Assembly: GCA_041913505.1 (NCBI GenBank)
Contig: JAYSFC010000041.1
Location: 1-27,714 of the forward strand
From: JAYSFC01 sp041913505
Lineage (GTDB): Bacteria > Pseudomonadota > Gammaproteobacteria > Burkholderiales > Burkholderiaceae_C
Reading direction: 5' to 3'
DNA length: 27,714 nt
Every line of letters starts with the position of its first letter. The stretch's first letter is position 1. Under the pieces are notes generated by a model. It was not told where the DNA came from, did not search any database, and was given only the letters and a program-made list of their open reading frames with translations. Position numbers and translations under genes: made by a program. Shown piece after piece: positions 16,722 to 23,732 of this stretch.

Positions 16722-17869
16722 GTCAGCAGTCTCATCGGCATCACTACATCCCGATTTGGTACCAGAAGGGGTTTCTGGCGCCTGCGCAGACCAGCTTCAA
16801 GATTCTGGACATGCGACCTGATGTCTTCAGGGATGCGAGCGGCAAAGTCAGGGGCGTGGGCCGAACCATTCTGAACAAGGGGCCCGACGCCCACTTTTGG
16901 GAGCCAGACCTTTACACCATCCGGTGGCTAGGCCGCACAGACGACGTCATTGAAAGACAGTTGTTCGGCGCCATCGACACGTACGGCAAGAGGGCTATCG
17001 AGGCCTGGCTCGCCGAAGACTTCAATACCGTTCATGACACGTACTGGCAGGTCTATGAGTTCATGGACGCGCTGCGATTGCGGACGCCCAAGGGGCTGCG
17101 TTTCGTGCAAGCGACGACGCGCAAGCAGAGCCAACTTGACCTGATGGTTGCGATGCAGGAGCTCCGTCGCATGCACTGCGTGATGTGGGCGGAGGGATGC
17201 CTTGAGATTGCTCGCGCACCGGAGGGCTCGGGCTTCATCTTCTCGGACCATCCGGTCGTGCTTTTCAACCGGCACGTCTTCCCTGGTGACCCGAAGATTC
17301 CCGCTGGCCAGGACCCGGCTTTGCACTGGCAGGGCACGCAGACCCTGTTCCCGTTCGACCGTGAGCGTCTGTACATCCTTACGCACGTCGAGTACGCGCA
17401 CTCGCCCGGGCCGTTGAAGGCACGTAAGCCGCGGACCAATTCCAGGTACTTCGACCCCAGCAACCCGATGGTGCGCTATGACGACTGCATTCGGTCTCGC
17501 ACCCTGACGCCGCAACAGGTGCTCGAGGTCAACTACATCATCAAGGCCCGCGCTGACCGCTACATCGCTGGCCGGACAGAAGAAGACCTCTACCCGGAGC
17601 GTCACTTGAAGACGACCGTGTGGAGCAAGCTCGGCGAGTTTCTGTTGCCCCCGAAGCACAAGGTGGTCAAGCAGGCCGGGTACACGGTCGTGAAGTCCAA
17701 GGACGGCAGCTACTACTTCCAGGACCAGTTCGGCCGACGCCCGCAGTCTAAGGAGGAGTACGAGCGCGAGGTGAGGCGCGCCAAGGAGATGGAGGCGCAC
17801 TTTCGAAGGGTGCTCGCCAAGCACCGCGCTGAACGAGGCGAACCACCTCCAGTGTTCGACGACGACTGA
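16718..17869 (+). CDS. DUF4238 domain-containing protein
   Basis: 383 residues, soluble. The DUF4238 signature is clear: RHHYIPIWYQKGFL at residues 7-20 and FSDHPVVLFN near 175-184 (Asp177, His178). The last 60 residues are charged and helical (KEEYEREVRRAKEMEAHFRRVLAKHRAE). Biochemical function of the family is unknown to me; the conserved His pair and DHP could be a catalytic or metal site (inference). ATG 16718 overlaps the helicase stop as ATGA, so it is co-translated with the mobility genes rather than being loose cargo. It could be a defence-type or element-stability gene; no evidence in the sequence decides. Confidence 0.88.
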   Translation: MSQQSHRHHYIPIWYQKGFLAPAQTSFKILDMRPDVFRDASGKVRGVGRTILNKGPDAHFWEPDLYTIRWLGRTDDVIERQLFGAIDTYGKRAIEAWLAEDFNTVHDTYWQVYEFMDALRLRTPKGLRFVQATTRKQSQLDLMVAMQELRRMHCVMWAEGCLEIARAPEGSGFIFSDHPVVLFNRHVFPGDPKIPAGQDPALHWQGTQTLFPFDRERLYILTHVEYAHSPGPLKARKPRTNSRYFDPSNPMVRYDDCIRSRTLTPQQVLEVNYIIKARADRYIAGRTEEDLYPERHLKTTVWSKLGEFLLPPKHKVVKQAGYTVVKSKDGSYYFQDQFGRRPQSKEEYEREVRRAKEMEAHFRRVLAKHRAERGEPPPVFDDD

Positions 17870-17890
17870 ACCACTGACCTGCCTGAATGC

Positions 17891-18529
17891 TCAGCGATGG
17901 GCCAAGTACTGCATGTACTCGTCGTTGTAGAGGGCGTTGCGGAGCTGTGCGCTGAGCGCGGCAATTCGGAGACGAGTCTGCTCGATGGCCGCATCGCTTT
18001 GCGGGCCCGGTTGAGTGACGCCGTTGTAGCTGAACAGTCCCGACCAATCGAGTTCATTGCATGCTCGGGCAGCCCGAATGCACTCGAGGAAGTAGCGTCG
18101 GTCCTGCTCCTTGGCAGCTTTGAGAGCCGGCTTGCCATAACGGACCTCTGCCAGTACGAAGAGACCCACCGCTGCAGCAATCAAGACAGCGCCCCACTGC
18201 GCGCCACCAAGCAGGGCGACAGCACCTGCAGCAAGGAATACGCCGGCCACTACACCTGTGACCATCGCCCTGAACAGCTTTGCCGACGCCTTGCGCTGTA
18301 ACGCAGTCTGCTCCGTGCTCTCCCGAATCGACTTGAGCTTCTCACTGAAGCGCTCGAGGTTGGCGACGTGGTTCTCGCTCGACGGGTAGTAGGAGTGCAG
18401 CGACTTCAGATATAAGACCAGCGTTTCAACCTACTCAGCAGACAGCGACCGGAGTGCCGGGAGAACAGGCGCCACGGCTTCGAAGAGCGTCGCGTCCTGC
18501 TCGACGTAGCTGAGGTACTCTGGTTGCAT
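17891..18529 (-). pseudogene. Two-TM membrane protein gene interrupted by an amber codon
   Basis: From ATG 18529 the minus strand reads MQPEYLSYVEQDATLF ... LRSLSAE, then TAG at codon 33 (18433-18431), then continues in the same frame for 180 more codons to the stop at 17891. Without the TAG the product would be about 212 aa: a helical N-terminal part, two hydrophobic helices (VTGVVAGVFLAAGAVALL and WGAVLIAAAVGLFVLAEV) and a helical C-terminal cytoplasmic tail. A single C-to-T change (CAG to TAG) would explain it. An internal ATG at 18265 could give a 124-aa piece beginning at the first membrane helix. Convergent with DUF4238, 21 bases apart. Family not recognised; the layout is reminiscent of 2-TM effector-type proteins such as SLATT, but I cannot show that. 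Confidence 0.7.
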
Positions 18530-18578
18530 TGCTGTGCCCCCCCGTAGTTGTTCCGCGAATCTACGTACTCGTCCCGGC

Positions 18579-18649
18579 CTTACCCACAAACTGCCAAGAC
18601 CAGGGCTGAAAGCCCGCCAACAACGGCGGTTTCAGGCACACTACCCACA
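18579..18649. repeat. Right-end cluster: 9-bp inverted-repeat partner, hairpin and TACCCACA direct repeats
   Basis: CTTACCCAC (18579-18587) is the reverse complement of 8797-8805. TACCCACA occurs at 18581-18588 and again at 18642-18649. Between them CTGAAA-gc-CCGCC (18606-18618) pairs with GGCGGTTTCAG (18625-18635) around loop AACAAC, an 11-bp stem with a 2-base bulge. The cluster sits in the gene-free stretch 18530-18757, where I place the right end of the island. It could be a recombination site, a remnant of another element, or a terminator. Confidence 0.4.
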
Positions 18650-18757
18650 CCATGAGCAAGCCATGAGCGGTTCACTCACTCACACCGAACCTAATACCAA
18701 CATTCCTTTTTCCGCATAACCCTTCTGAGGGGAGGGGCCGCGGCGACCTGGCCGCGC

Positions 18758-19639
18758 CTACTTGGCGGCGGGTTCCATCCCGGTGCTGCGCACGATGGAA
18801 GCCGCGGCCGGCGCGGCGAGGAAGCGAATGAGGTGCTGGGCCACTTCGGGCTGCGCAGCCCCCGTGGCCACGCCCGCCGAGAAAAACACCCGCTGCTGCA
18901 CCTCGTCCGGCAAGGGGCCGACGTACTCCAGCTCCTTGAAGGGGAGCAGTTCGCTGACCTGCTGGAAGCCGATCTCGGCATCGCCGCGCTGCACCACGGC
19001 ACCCACGCGCTCGCTGTAGATCTTCCGAGCCTTGCCCTGGATTTGCTCGGCCACGCCGAGGCGGGGGAACAACTCCGTGGACAGATACGTGCCGCTTGCG
19101 CTGGCCGAGTACGCAATGGACTGCGCGTTGAGCAGCGTCTGGCGCAGGGCGTCCACGGTGCGAATGTCCGGCTTGGGCGTCCCCTTGCGCACGCTCATCC
19201 CAATCATGGAGCGCGCCAGATCCACACGGCTGCCGGGCTGCACCTTGCCTTGCTGGATCAGCCCATCGAGCGCGGAGTCCGCGAGGATGACGATGTCAAA
19301 TTGCTCGCCGCGTGCCATTCTGCTGGGAATCGAGTCCGGAGCGTTTCCGATGGAGGCGCCGCGCTCCGTGATGACCTTGTGCCCGGTCGCCTGTTCATAC
19401 AGGGGCACCAGCTGGTCATACGCCGCAGAGAAGCCACCCGATGTCACTACCCGAACGTCGGCGGCCCGCGCGATTTGGGGGGTGCCGGAGCCCAGCACCA
19501 GCCCCCAGGCCAGCGCGAGTCCGGACACCCACCCCAGCACGCGCCGACGGCCTACAGGGTAGACGCCAGCCTGTGCCGAAGGCGGGTTGGATGCGGTGGC
19601 GGCGGCCGTTGGCGCGCCATTATCGGTGCATGAATGCAT
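18758..19639 (-). CDS. ModA-like periplasmic substrate-binding protein
   Basis: 293 residues. The N-terminus is long: about 28 residues precede an Arg-rich stretch (GRRRVLGWV, 30-38) and a hydrophobic segment ending in ARAAD (about 61), which looks like a Tat-type signal peptide. The mature part is a type 2 periplasmic-binding fold related to molybdate-binding ModA: VRVVTSGGFSAAYDQLVPLYEQATGHKV, FDIVILADSALDGLI, YSASASGTYLSTELFPRLGV and QRGDAEIGFQQVSELL. No permease or ATPase gene lies beside it, so ligand and partner are unknown. ATG 19639 is backed by AGGAGA 6-7 bases upstream. It lies about 100 bases downstream of the Bug-type gene on the same strand, with four 10-bp repeats between them. 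Confidence 0.9.
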   Translation of the reverse strand: MHSCTDNGAPTAAATASNPPSAQAGVYPVGRRRVLGWVSGLALAWGLVLGSGTPQIARAADVRVVTSGGFSAAYDQLVPLYEQATGHKVITERGASIGNAPDSIPSRMARGEQFDIVILADSALDGLIQQGKVQPGSRVDLARSMIGMSVRKGTPKPDIRTVDALRQTLLNAQSIAYSASASGTYLSTELFPRLGVAEQIQGKARKIYSERVGAVVQRGDAEIGFQQVSELLPFKELEYVGPLPDEVQQRVFFSAGVATGAAQPEVAQHLIRFLAAPAAASIVRSTGMEPAAK

Positions 19640-19709
19640 GCCTTGTCTCCTTGATTGGTTGGGGTTTTACTTCACTGAAGGGCCAAAGCGCACCGCCGCG
19701 CATTGGCTG

Positions 19710-19749
19710 CAATTGATATCAATTGACACCAATTGACGTCAATTGGCGG
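19710..19749. repeat. Four tandem 10-bp repeats (CAATTG core)
   Basis: CAATTG recurs at 19710, 19720, 19730 and 19740, exactly 10 bases apart. The first three copies continue as CAATTGA plus three variable bases (tat, cac, cgt); the fourth is CAATTGG. CAATTG is itself a palindrome, and 10-bp spacing puts all copies on one face of the helix. The array covers the stop codon of the Bug-type gene and ends 71 bases before the ATG of the ModA-like gene, so it may be an operator for the latter. Confidence 0.7.
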
Positions 19750-20713
19750 AAATTTTTCGTTCGCGCACGATGCGCCCCCACTTGGCGTGCTCTGCCGCAA
19801 TGAACCGCCCCAATTCCTCGCGGGTGCTGGGGGCGGCCGTCTGCCCATGCTTCAAAAGGGCCTCGCGCACTTCGGGCGTGTTCAGCACTTTGACGATTTC
19901 CGCGTTCCATCGGTCCAGGATCGGCTTGGCCGTCTTTGCCGAAGCCACGAATGCGTACCAGTTCGTGGCGTTGAAGCCTGGGTAGGTTTCAGCGATCGTA
20001 GGAACGTTCGGCAGGTAGGCGGGGCGGACCAGGCCGGTGGTGGCCAGCGGAATGAGCTTGCCCGACTCGATGTGCGGGAGCGCGGACGGCGGAGCCGCAT
20101 AAAACGCCGGCACGCGGCCGCCCAGCACGTCTTGCAAGGCAGGAGCGCCGCCTTTGTAAGGGACGTGCAGCGTATCAATATGGGCCACGTCGTTCAGCAG
20201 CTCACCGGCCAGATGCGCCGCGGAACCCGGCCCGGTCGAGGCATAGCCGATGGCCCCAGGCTGCTTCTTCGCGAGGGCCACGAAGTCCGCCAGGGTCTTG
20301 ATCCCCGCGCCGGCATGCACGACCAGTACGTTCGGAAAACTCACGCCCATGCTGATCGGCGCCAGGTCCTTGAGCGGGTCGTAGCTCACCTTCATGAGGT
20401 GCGGCGCGATGGTCAGCGGCCCCACCGACCCGAAAAGCAGCACCGATCCGTCCGCGGGCCCGCTGGCGACCTGCTGGTGCGCCAGATTGCCGCCCGCGCC
20501 CGCTTTGTTGTCCACCACCACGCTCTGGCCGATGTTCTCACCGAGCTTTTTGGCGATGATGCGCGCCGCGCTATCGGCCGAGCCCCCGGCGGCGAAGCCC
20601 ACGACCAGGGTCACCGGCTTCTTGGGGGGAAAGTCTTGCGCGATGGCCGGTACGGTAGCCAAAGGCAGGCCCATGGCGAGCATGCCTGCCGCCAGCAGTC
20701 TTCTTGTGCACAT
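19739..20713 (-). CDS. Bug-family (TctC-like) tripartite-type receptor protein
   Basis: 324 residues, periplasmic solute-binding receptor of the TctC/Bug family, which captures carboxylates and other small acids. Signal peptide MCTRRLLAAGMLAMGLPLATVPAIAQ, then the family signatures PVTLVVGFAAGGSADSAAR, VVVDNKAGAGGNLA, ALQDVLGGRVP and LPNVPTIAET. ATG 20713 is preferred over the in-frame ATG 21 bases upstream because GGAGA lies 7 bases before it and the signal peptide then begins at its basic residues. No TctA/TctB membrane genes are adjacent, as is normal for the many orphan Bug proteins in Burkholderiales. It diverges from a LysR gene, its probable regulator. Its stop lies inside the CAATTG array. 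Confidence 0.94.
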   Translation of the reverse strand: MCTRRLLAAGMLAMGLPLATVPAIAQDFPPKKPVTLVVGFAAGGSADSAARIIAKKLGENIGQSVVVDNKAGAGGNLAHQQVASGPADGSVLLFGSVGPLTIAPHLMKVSYDPLKDLAPISMGVSFPNVLVVHAGAGIKTLADFVALAKKQPGAIGYASTGPGSAAHLAGELLNDVAHIDTLHVPYKGGAPALQDVLGGRVPAFYAAPPSALPHIESGKLIPLATTGLVRPAYLPNVPTIAETYPGFNATNWYAFVASAKTAKPILDRWNAEIVKVLNTPEVREALLKHGQTAAPSTREELGRFIAAEHAKWGRIVRERKISAN

Positions 20714-20793
20714 AGTGCGGTCTCCAGAGGGCACCGGCCAGCGGCTGGCGCGTTAAAAAGCGCCATCCTAGGCAGGAGGCAGTGATTTGTTAA

Positions 20794-20819
20794 TTGCAAT
20801 ATATAATTGTTCTATTGCA
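20794..20819. promoter_or_regulatory. AT-rich dyad in the LysR / Bug divergent promoter region
   Basis: TGCAAT (20795-20800) and ATTGCA (20814-20819) are inverted copies 13 bases apart; inside lies CAAT-ATATA-ATTG. LysR proteins bind such T-N11-A dyads near their own start. The right half reaches the LysR ATG (20819), so binding would probably repress the regulator itself. Its AATTG elements resemble the CAATTG array at 19710. Confidence 0.5.
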
Positions 20820-21724
20820 TGAAACGCATTAATTTCGACCTGGGCGAGTTGTTGGCCTTTGTGGTCACCGCGGAAAAATCCAGCTTCCGCGCTGCGGCCG
20901 ATGTGCTGTGCCTGTCGCAGCCGGCCTTGAGCAGGCGGGTGGAACGGCTGGAAGAGGCGCTGGGCACACGCCTGCTCGAGCGCTCGACACGGCACGTGGA
21001 ACTGACGGCCGTGGGTGCCGAGTTTCTGCAGGAGGCCAGGGCGGCGCTGGCCGGGCTGGAAGAAGCCGTCCAGCGGGTTGATGACCAAACCCGGCTGCGG
21101 CGCGGGCGGGTGACGGTCGCTTGCGTTCCCTCCGTTGCGAGCCATTTGCTGCCAAGCGTGCTGGGCCGGTTCGCGTCGGACTGGCCCGACGTGCAGATCC
21201 ACGTGATCGACGAGAACGCCAGCCATGTGCTCGAGGCCGTGGCGCGGGGGGATGCCGATTTTGGGTTGAGCTTCACCGGCAGCCAGGAACCCCATCTGCA
21301 CTTTGAGCCGCTCACCCGCGAGCAATACGTTCTGGCCATGCCGCGAACCCACCCGTGGGCACAGCGCGCCAGTGTGGCCTGGTCGGAGCTGGCGGGGCAG
21401 CGTCTGGTGTCGGTATCACGGCAAAGCAGCAACCGTCTCCTGCTGGACCAGGCCATGGCCGAACTGCCCGACCGGCCCGTGGCCTGGTACGAATGCAACC
21501 ACGTGACAGGGGCCCTGGCCCTGGTGGAGGCAGGGTTGGGGCTCGCCGCCCTGCCGCATCTGGCGTTGCAGCCCCACCACCCCAGTGTGTGCGGGGTCCC
21601 GCTGAGCAATCCCAGCGCCTGGCGCACGCTGGGCATCCTCCAACGGCGCGACCGAAGACTGAGCCCGCCGGCGCAGGAATTGCGACAACGGCTGCACCAG
21701 GCCTACGCCGAGCAACGCGGCTGA
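20819..21724 (+). CDS. LysR-family transcriptional regulator, divergent from the Bug gene
   Basis: 301 residues. The N-terminal winged helix-turn-helix (about 1-62) is typical: LLAFVVTAEKSSFRAAADVLCLSQPALSRRVERLEEALGTRLLER. The C-terminal ligand-binding domain (about 90-295) includes VTVACVPSVASHLLPSVL and LVEAGLGLAALPHLAL. ATG 20819 is preferred; a TTG 12 bases upstream would add four residues inside the operator-like dyad. The divergent arrangement with the TctC-like gene and the dyad between them point to local control of that gene; the ligand is unknown. A strong hairpin (21762-21786) follows. Confidence 0.92.
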   Translation: MKRINFDLGELLAFVVTAEKSSFRAAADVLCLSQPALSRRVERLEEALGTRLLERSTRHVELTAVGAEFLQEARAALAGLEEAVQRVDDQTRLRRGRVTVACVPSVASHLLPSVLGRFASDWPDVQIHVIDENASHVLEAVARGDADFGLSFTGSQEPHLHFEPLTREQYVLAMPRTHPWAQRASVAWSELAGQRLVSVSRQSSNRLLLDQAMAELPDRPVAWYECNHVTGALALVEAGLGLAALPHLALQPHHPSVCGVPLSNPSAWRTLGILQRRDRRLSPPAQELRQRLHQAYAEQRG

Positions 21725-21761
21725 GCGCGGCGCACGATCCATCCCGTGTGCCCCCCAAGGA

Positions 21762-21786
21762 CAACGGGCGCCCAAGGCGCCCGTTG
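21762..21786. terminator. Perfect 11-bp hairpin between convergent genes
   Basis: CAACGGGCGCC (21762-21772), loop CAA, GGCGCCCGTTG (21776-21786). It lies between the convergent LysR and lactate permease genes. No T-run follows on either strand, but its strength and position fit a bidirectional transcription barrier. Confidence 0.6.
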
Positions 21787-21790
21787 CTAT

Positions 21791-21835
21791 TGAAAATATA
21801 GCTTCCAGCGCTTGTTAGACAAGCACTGGCGCCTC
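21791..21835 (-). repeat. Short dispersed palindromic repeat, copy 2 (best preserved)
   Basis: AAAATATAGCTT followed by CCAGCGCTTG (21805-21814), loop TTAGA, CAAGCACTGG (21820-21829) and CGCC. The stem pairs over 10 bases with one mismatch. Same pattern as 6546-6588; the copy at 27371 is in the opposite orientation. It lies at the 3' end of the lactate permease gene. Confidence 0.65.
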
Positions 21836-21843
21836 AATACCCT

Positions 21844-23505
21844 TCAGTGCACGACCATGAGGGAGAACGGCCACACATAGGCCTGCAGGGTCACGTACAG
21901 GCCCACCAGGCAGGCCAGCGCGATCGAGTGGAAGAACACGTAGCGCAGGATGTCGCCCTCGTGGTCGAACCAGCGCGTGGCGGTCGACGCGACCACGATG
22001 GACTGCGCGTCGATCATCTTGCCCATCACGCCGCCCGAGCTGTTGGCCGCGCCCATGAGGTTGGGCGAGAGGCCCAGTTGCTCGGCCGCCACCTTCTGCA
22101 TGCCGCCGAAGAGCACATTGGAGGCCGTGTCCGAGCCCGTGAGCGCCACGCCCAGCCAGCCCATGAGCGTGCCGAAGAAGGGGTAGAGCACGCCCGTGTT
22201 GGCGAACGCCAGGCCCAGCGTGGTGTCGGTGCCCGAGTAGCGCGTGAGCGTGCCCAGCGCCAGCATCAGCACGATGGTGAGCAGTGAGTACTTCACGAGC
22301 CACAGCGTCTTGAAGAAGGTGCGCACGATGGCAACCGGGTTGTACTTCATGACGAAGGCGCTGACGATGGCCGACAGCAGGATACCCGTGCCGGTGGCCG
22401 ACAGCAGGTTCAGAACGTAGACCGCGCCCTCCTTGGTGGGCTTGGCGACCACGGGCGGCACCTTCTCGATCATGTTGTGCAGGCCGTCCATAGGGAAGGC
22501 GGGCGCGAACAGGCCGTTGAGCCAGGTCTTGACCGAGGGCAGGCCCCAGATGAACACGAACACCGACAGGATGACCCACGGCGTCCACGCGGCCACCAGG
22601 GCCTGCGTGCTGTGGCGCGTGACGGGCTTGGCCGGCTTGGCCTCCGCGGCGCTCACGTCATGGTGGCGCAGCGAGGCCGAGGTCCAGACGGTCTTGGGCT
22701 TCCACACGCGCAGGAAGGCCACGAGGCAAACCATGGAGACGATGGCGGCGATGATGTCCACCAGCTCCGGCCCGATGAAGTTCGACACCAGGAACTGCGG
22801 AATGGCGAAGGACACGCCCGTCACGAGGATGGCGGGCCAGATCTCCCACATGCCCTTGCGCCCCGCGAAGGCCCAGATGAGCCAGAACGGCACCATCAGC
22901 GAGAAGAAGGGCAGCTGGCGGCCGATCATGGCCGTCACTTCCGTCAGGTCGTAGCCGTGCACCTTGGCCAGCGTGATCACCGGAGTGCCCAGGGCGCCGA
23001 AGGCCACGGGCGCCGTATTGGCGATCAGCGACAGGCCGGAGGCCGCGAGCGGCGAGAAGCCCAGGCCGATGAGGATGGCCGCCGTCACCGCCACCGGCGT
23101 GCCGAAGCCCGCCGCGCCCTCAAAGAAGGCGCCGAAGCAGAACGCGATCAGCAGCAGCTGGATGCGGCGGTCTTCCGTGATGCCCGACAGCGAATCCTGC
23201 AGCACGGCGAAGCTGCCGTTCTGCTCGGTGAGCTGGTGCAGGAAGATGATGTTCAGCACGATCCAGCCGATGGGCAGCAGGCCGGTGAAGCCGCCGAACA
23301 ACGCCGCTCGGCCCGCCATGTCGGCCGGCATGCCGTAGGCGAAGATGGCCACGAGCAAGGCCGCGATGAGGCCCATGCCCGCCGCGATGTGCGCCTTGAT
23401 GTGGAAAAAGCCCAATGCCGCAAGCATGACCACCACCGGTATCGCAGCAAGCGCGGTGGAGATGACCATATTCCCGAACGGGTCGTAGATTTGTTGCCAG
23501 ACCAT
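21844..23505 (-). CDS. lldP: L-lactate permease (LctP/LldP family)
   Basis: 553 residues, an inner-membrane permease with about 13 hydrophobic segments that takes up L-lactate (and often glycolate). Family signatures: GWIVLNIIFLHQLTEQNGSFAVLQDSLSGITEDRRIQ, FCFGAFFEGAAGFGTPVAV, SLIANTAPVAFGALGTPV, LGTLTRYSGTDTTLGLAFANTGVLYPFFGTLMGWLGVALTGSDTASNVLFGG and MGAANSSGGVMGKMIDAQSIVVA. Full length compared with E. coli LldP (551). ATG 23505 follows GGGAGA about ten bases upstream. No lactate dehydrogenase or GntR gene lies next to it, so it appears to stand alone. The 220-base region upstream (23506-23728) should hold its promoter, but I see no convincing one. Confidence 0.96.
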   Translation of the reverse strand: MVWQQIYDPFGNMVISTALAAIPVVVMLAALGFFHIKAHIAAGMGLIAALLVAIFAYGMPADMAGRAALFGGFTGLLPIGWIVLNIIFLHQLTEQNGSFAVLQDSLSGITEDRRIQLLLIAFCFGAFFEGAAGFGTPVAVTAAILIGLGFSPLAASGLSLIANTAPVAFGALGTPVITLAKVHGYDLTEVTAMIGRQLPFFSLMVPFWLIWAFAGRKGMWEIWPAILVTGVSFAIPQFLVSNFIGPELVDIIAAIVSMVCLVAFLRVWKPKTVWTSASLRHHDVSAAEAKPAKPVTRHSTQALVAAWTPWVILSVFVFIWGLPSVKTWLNGLFAPAFPMDGLHNMIEKVPPVVAKPTKEGAVYVLNLLSATGTGILLSAIVSAFVMKYNPVAIVRTFFKTLWLVKYSLLTIVLMLALGTLTRYSGTDTTLGLAFANTGVLYPFFGTLMGWLGVALTGSDTASNVLFGGMQKVAAEQLGLSPNLMGAANSSGGVMGKMIDAQSIVVASTATRWFDHEGDILRYVFFHSIALACLVGLYVTLQAYVWPFSLMVVH

Positions 23506-23712
23506 GTGCCCTGTCTCCCTGTTGTCGTCCAGATGTTGGAAGGAAAAACGCAGGGCCCCCGGTCTCGGTCCAGGGCCGGGTAGCCTCAGCGCGGGTCAGA
23601 CTGTAGAAACATCGGCCTTGGCGCGGCGTGAAAGTTGCTGCACCAAAGCCTGAAGCATTTTCACGCAAGAGGCAAAGGCTGGCTACCGGGCATACGGATC
23701 CTCGGGTAACTA

Positions 23713-23732
23713 CTGAGGCGTGCAAGCCTCAG
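23713..23732 (-). terminator. Hairpin overlapping the mnmA stop codon
   Basis: CTGAGGC (23713-23719) and GCCTCAG (23726-23732) form a 7-bp stem around the 3' end of mnmA; its stop (23729-23731) is inside. No T-run follows on the minus strand. Confidence 0.4.

Noticed and set aside
14029..17869. The island as a conjugative (ICE) or phage element
   Set aside because: I see no relaxase, type IV secretion, capsid, terminase or lysis gene; only recombinases, a helicase and small accessory genes.
18534..18719. A 61-codon plus-strand frame in the right-end gap
   Set aside because: No ribosome-binding site, no similarity recognised, and it runs through the hairpin and repeats.
19710..19749. The CAATTG array as a CRISPR
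   Set aside because: 10-bp units with 4-base variable parts are far too short for repeats and spacers, and no cas genes are present.
22477..23583. A 368-codon plus-strand frame opposite lldP
   Set aside because: Antisense shadow; His/Arg/Glu-rich low complexity.
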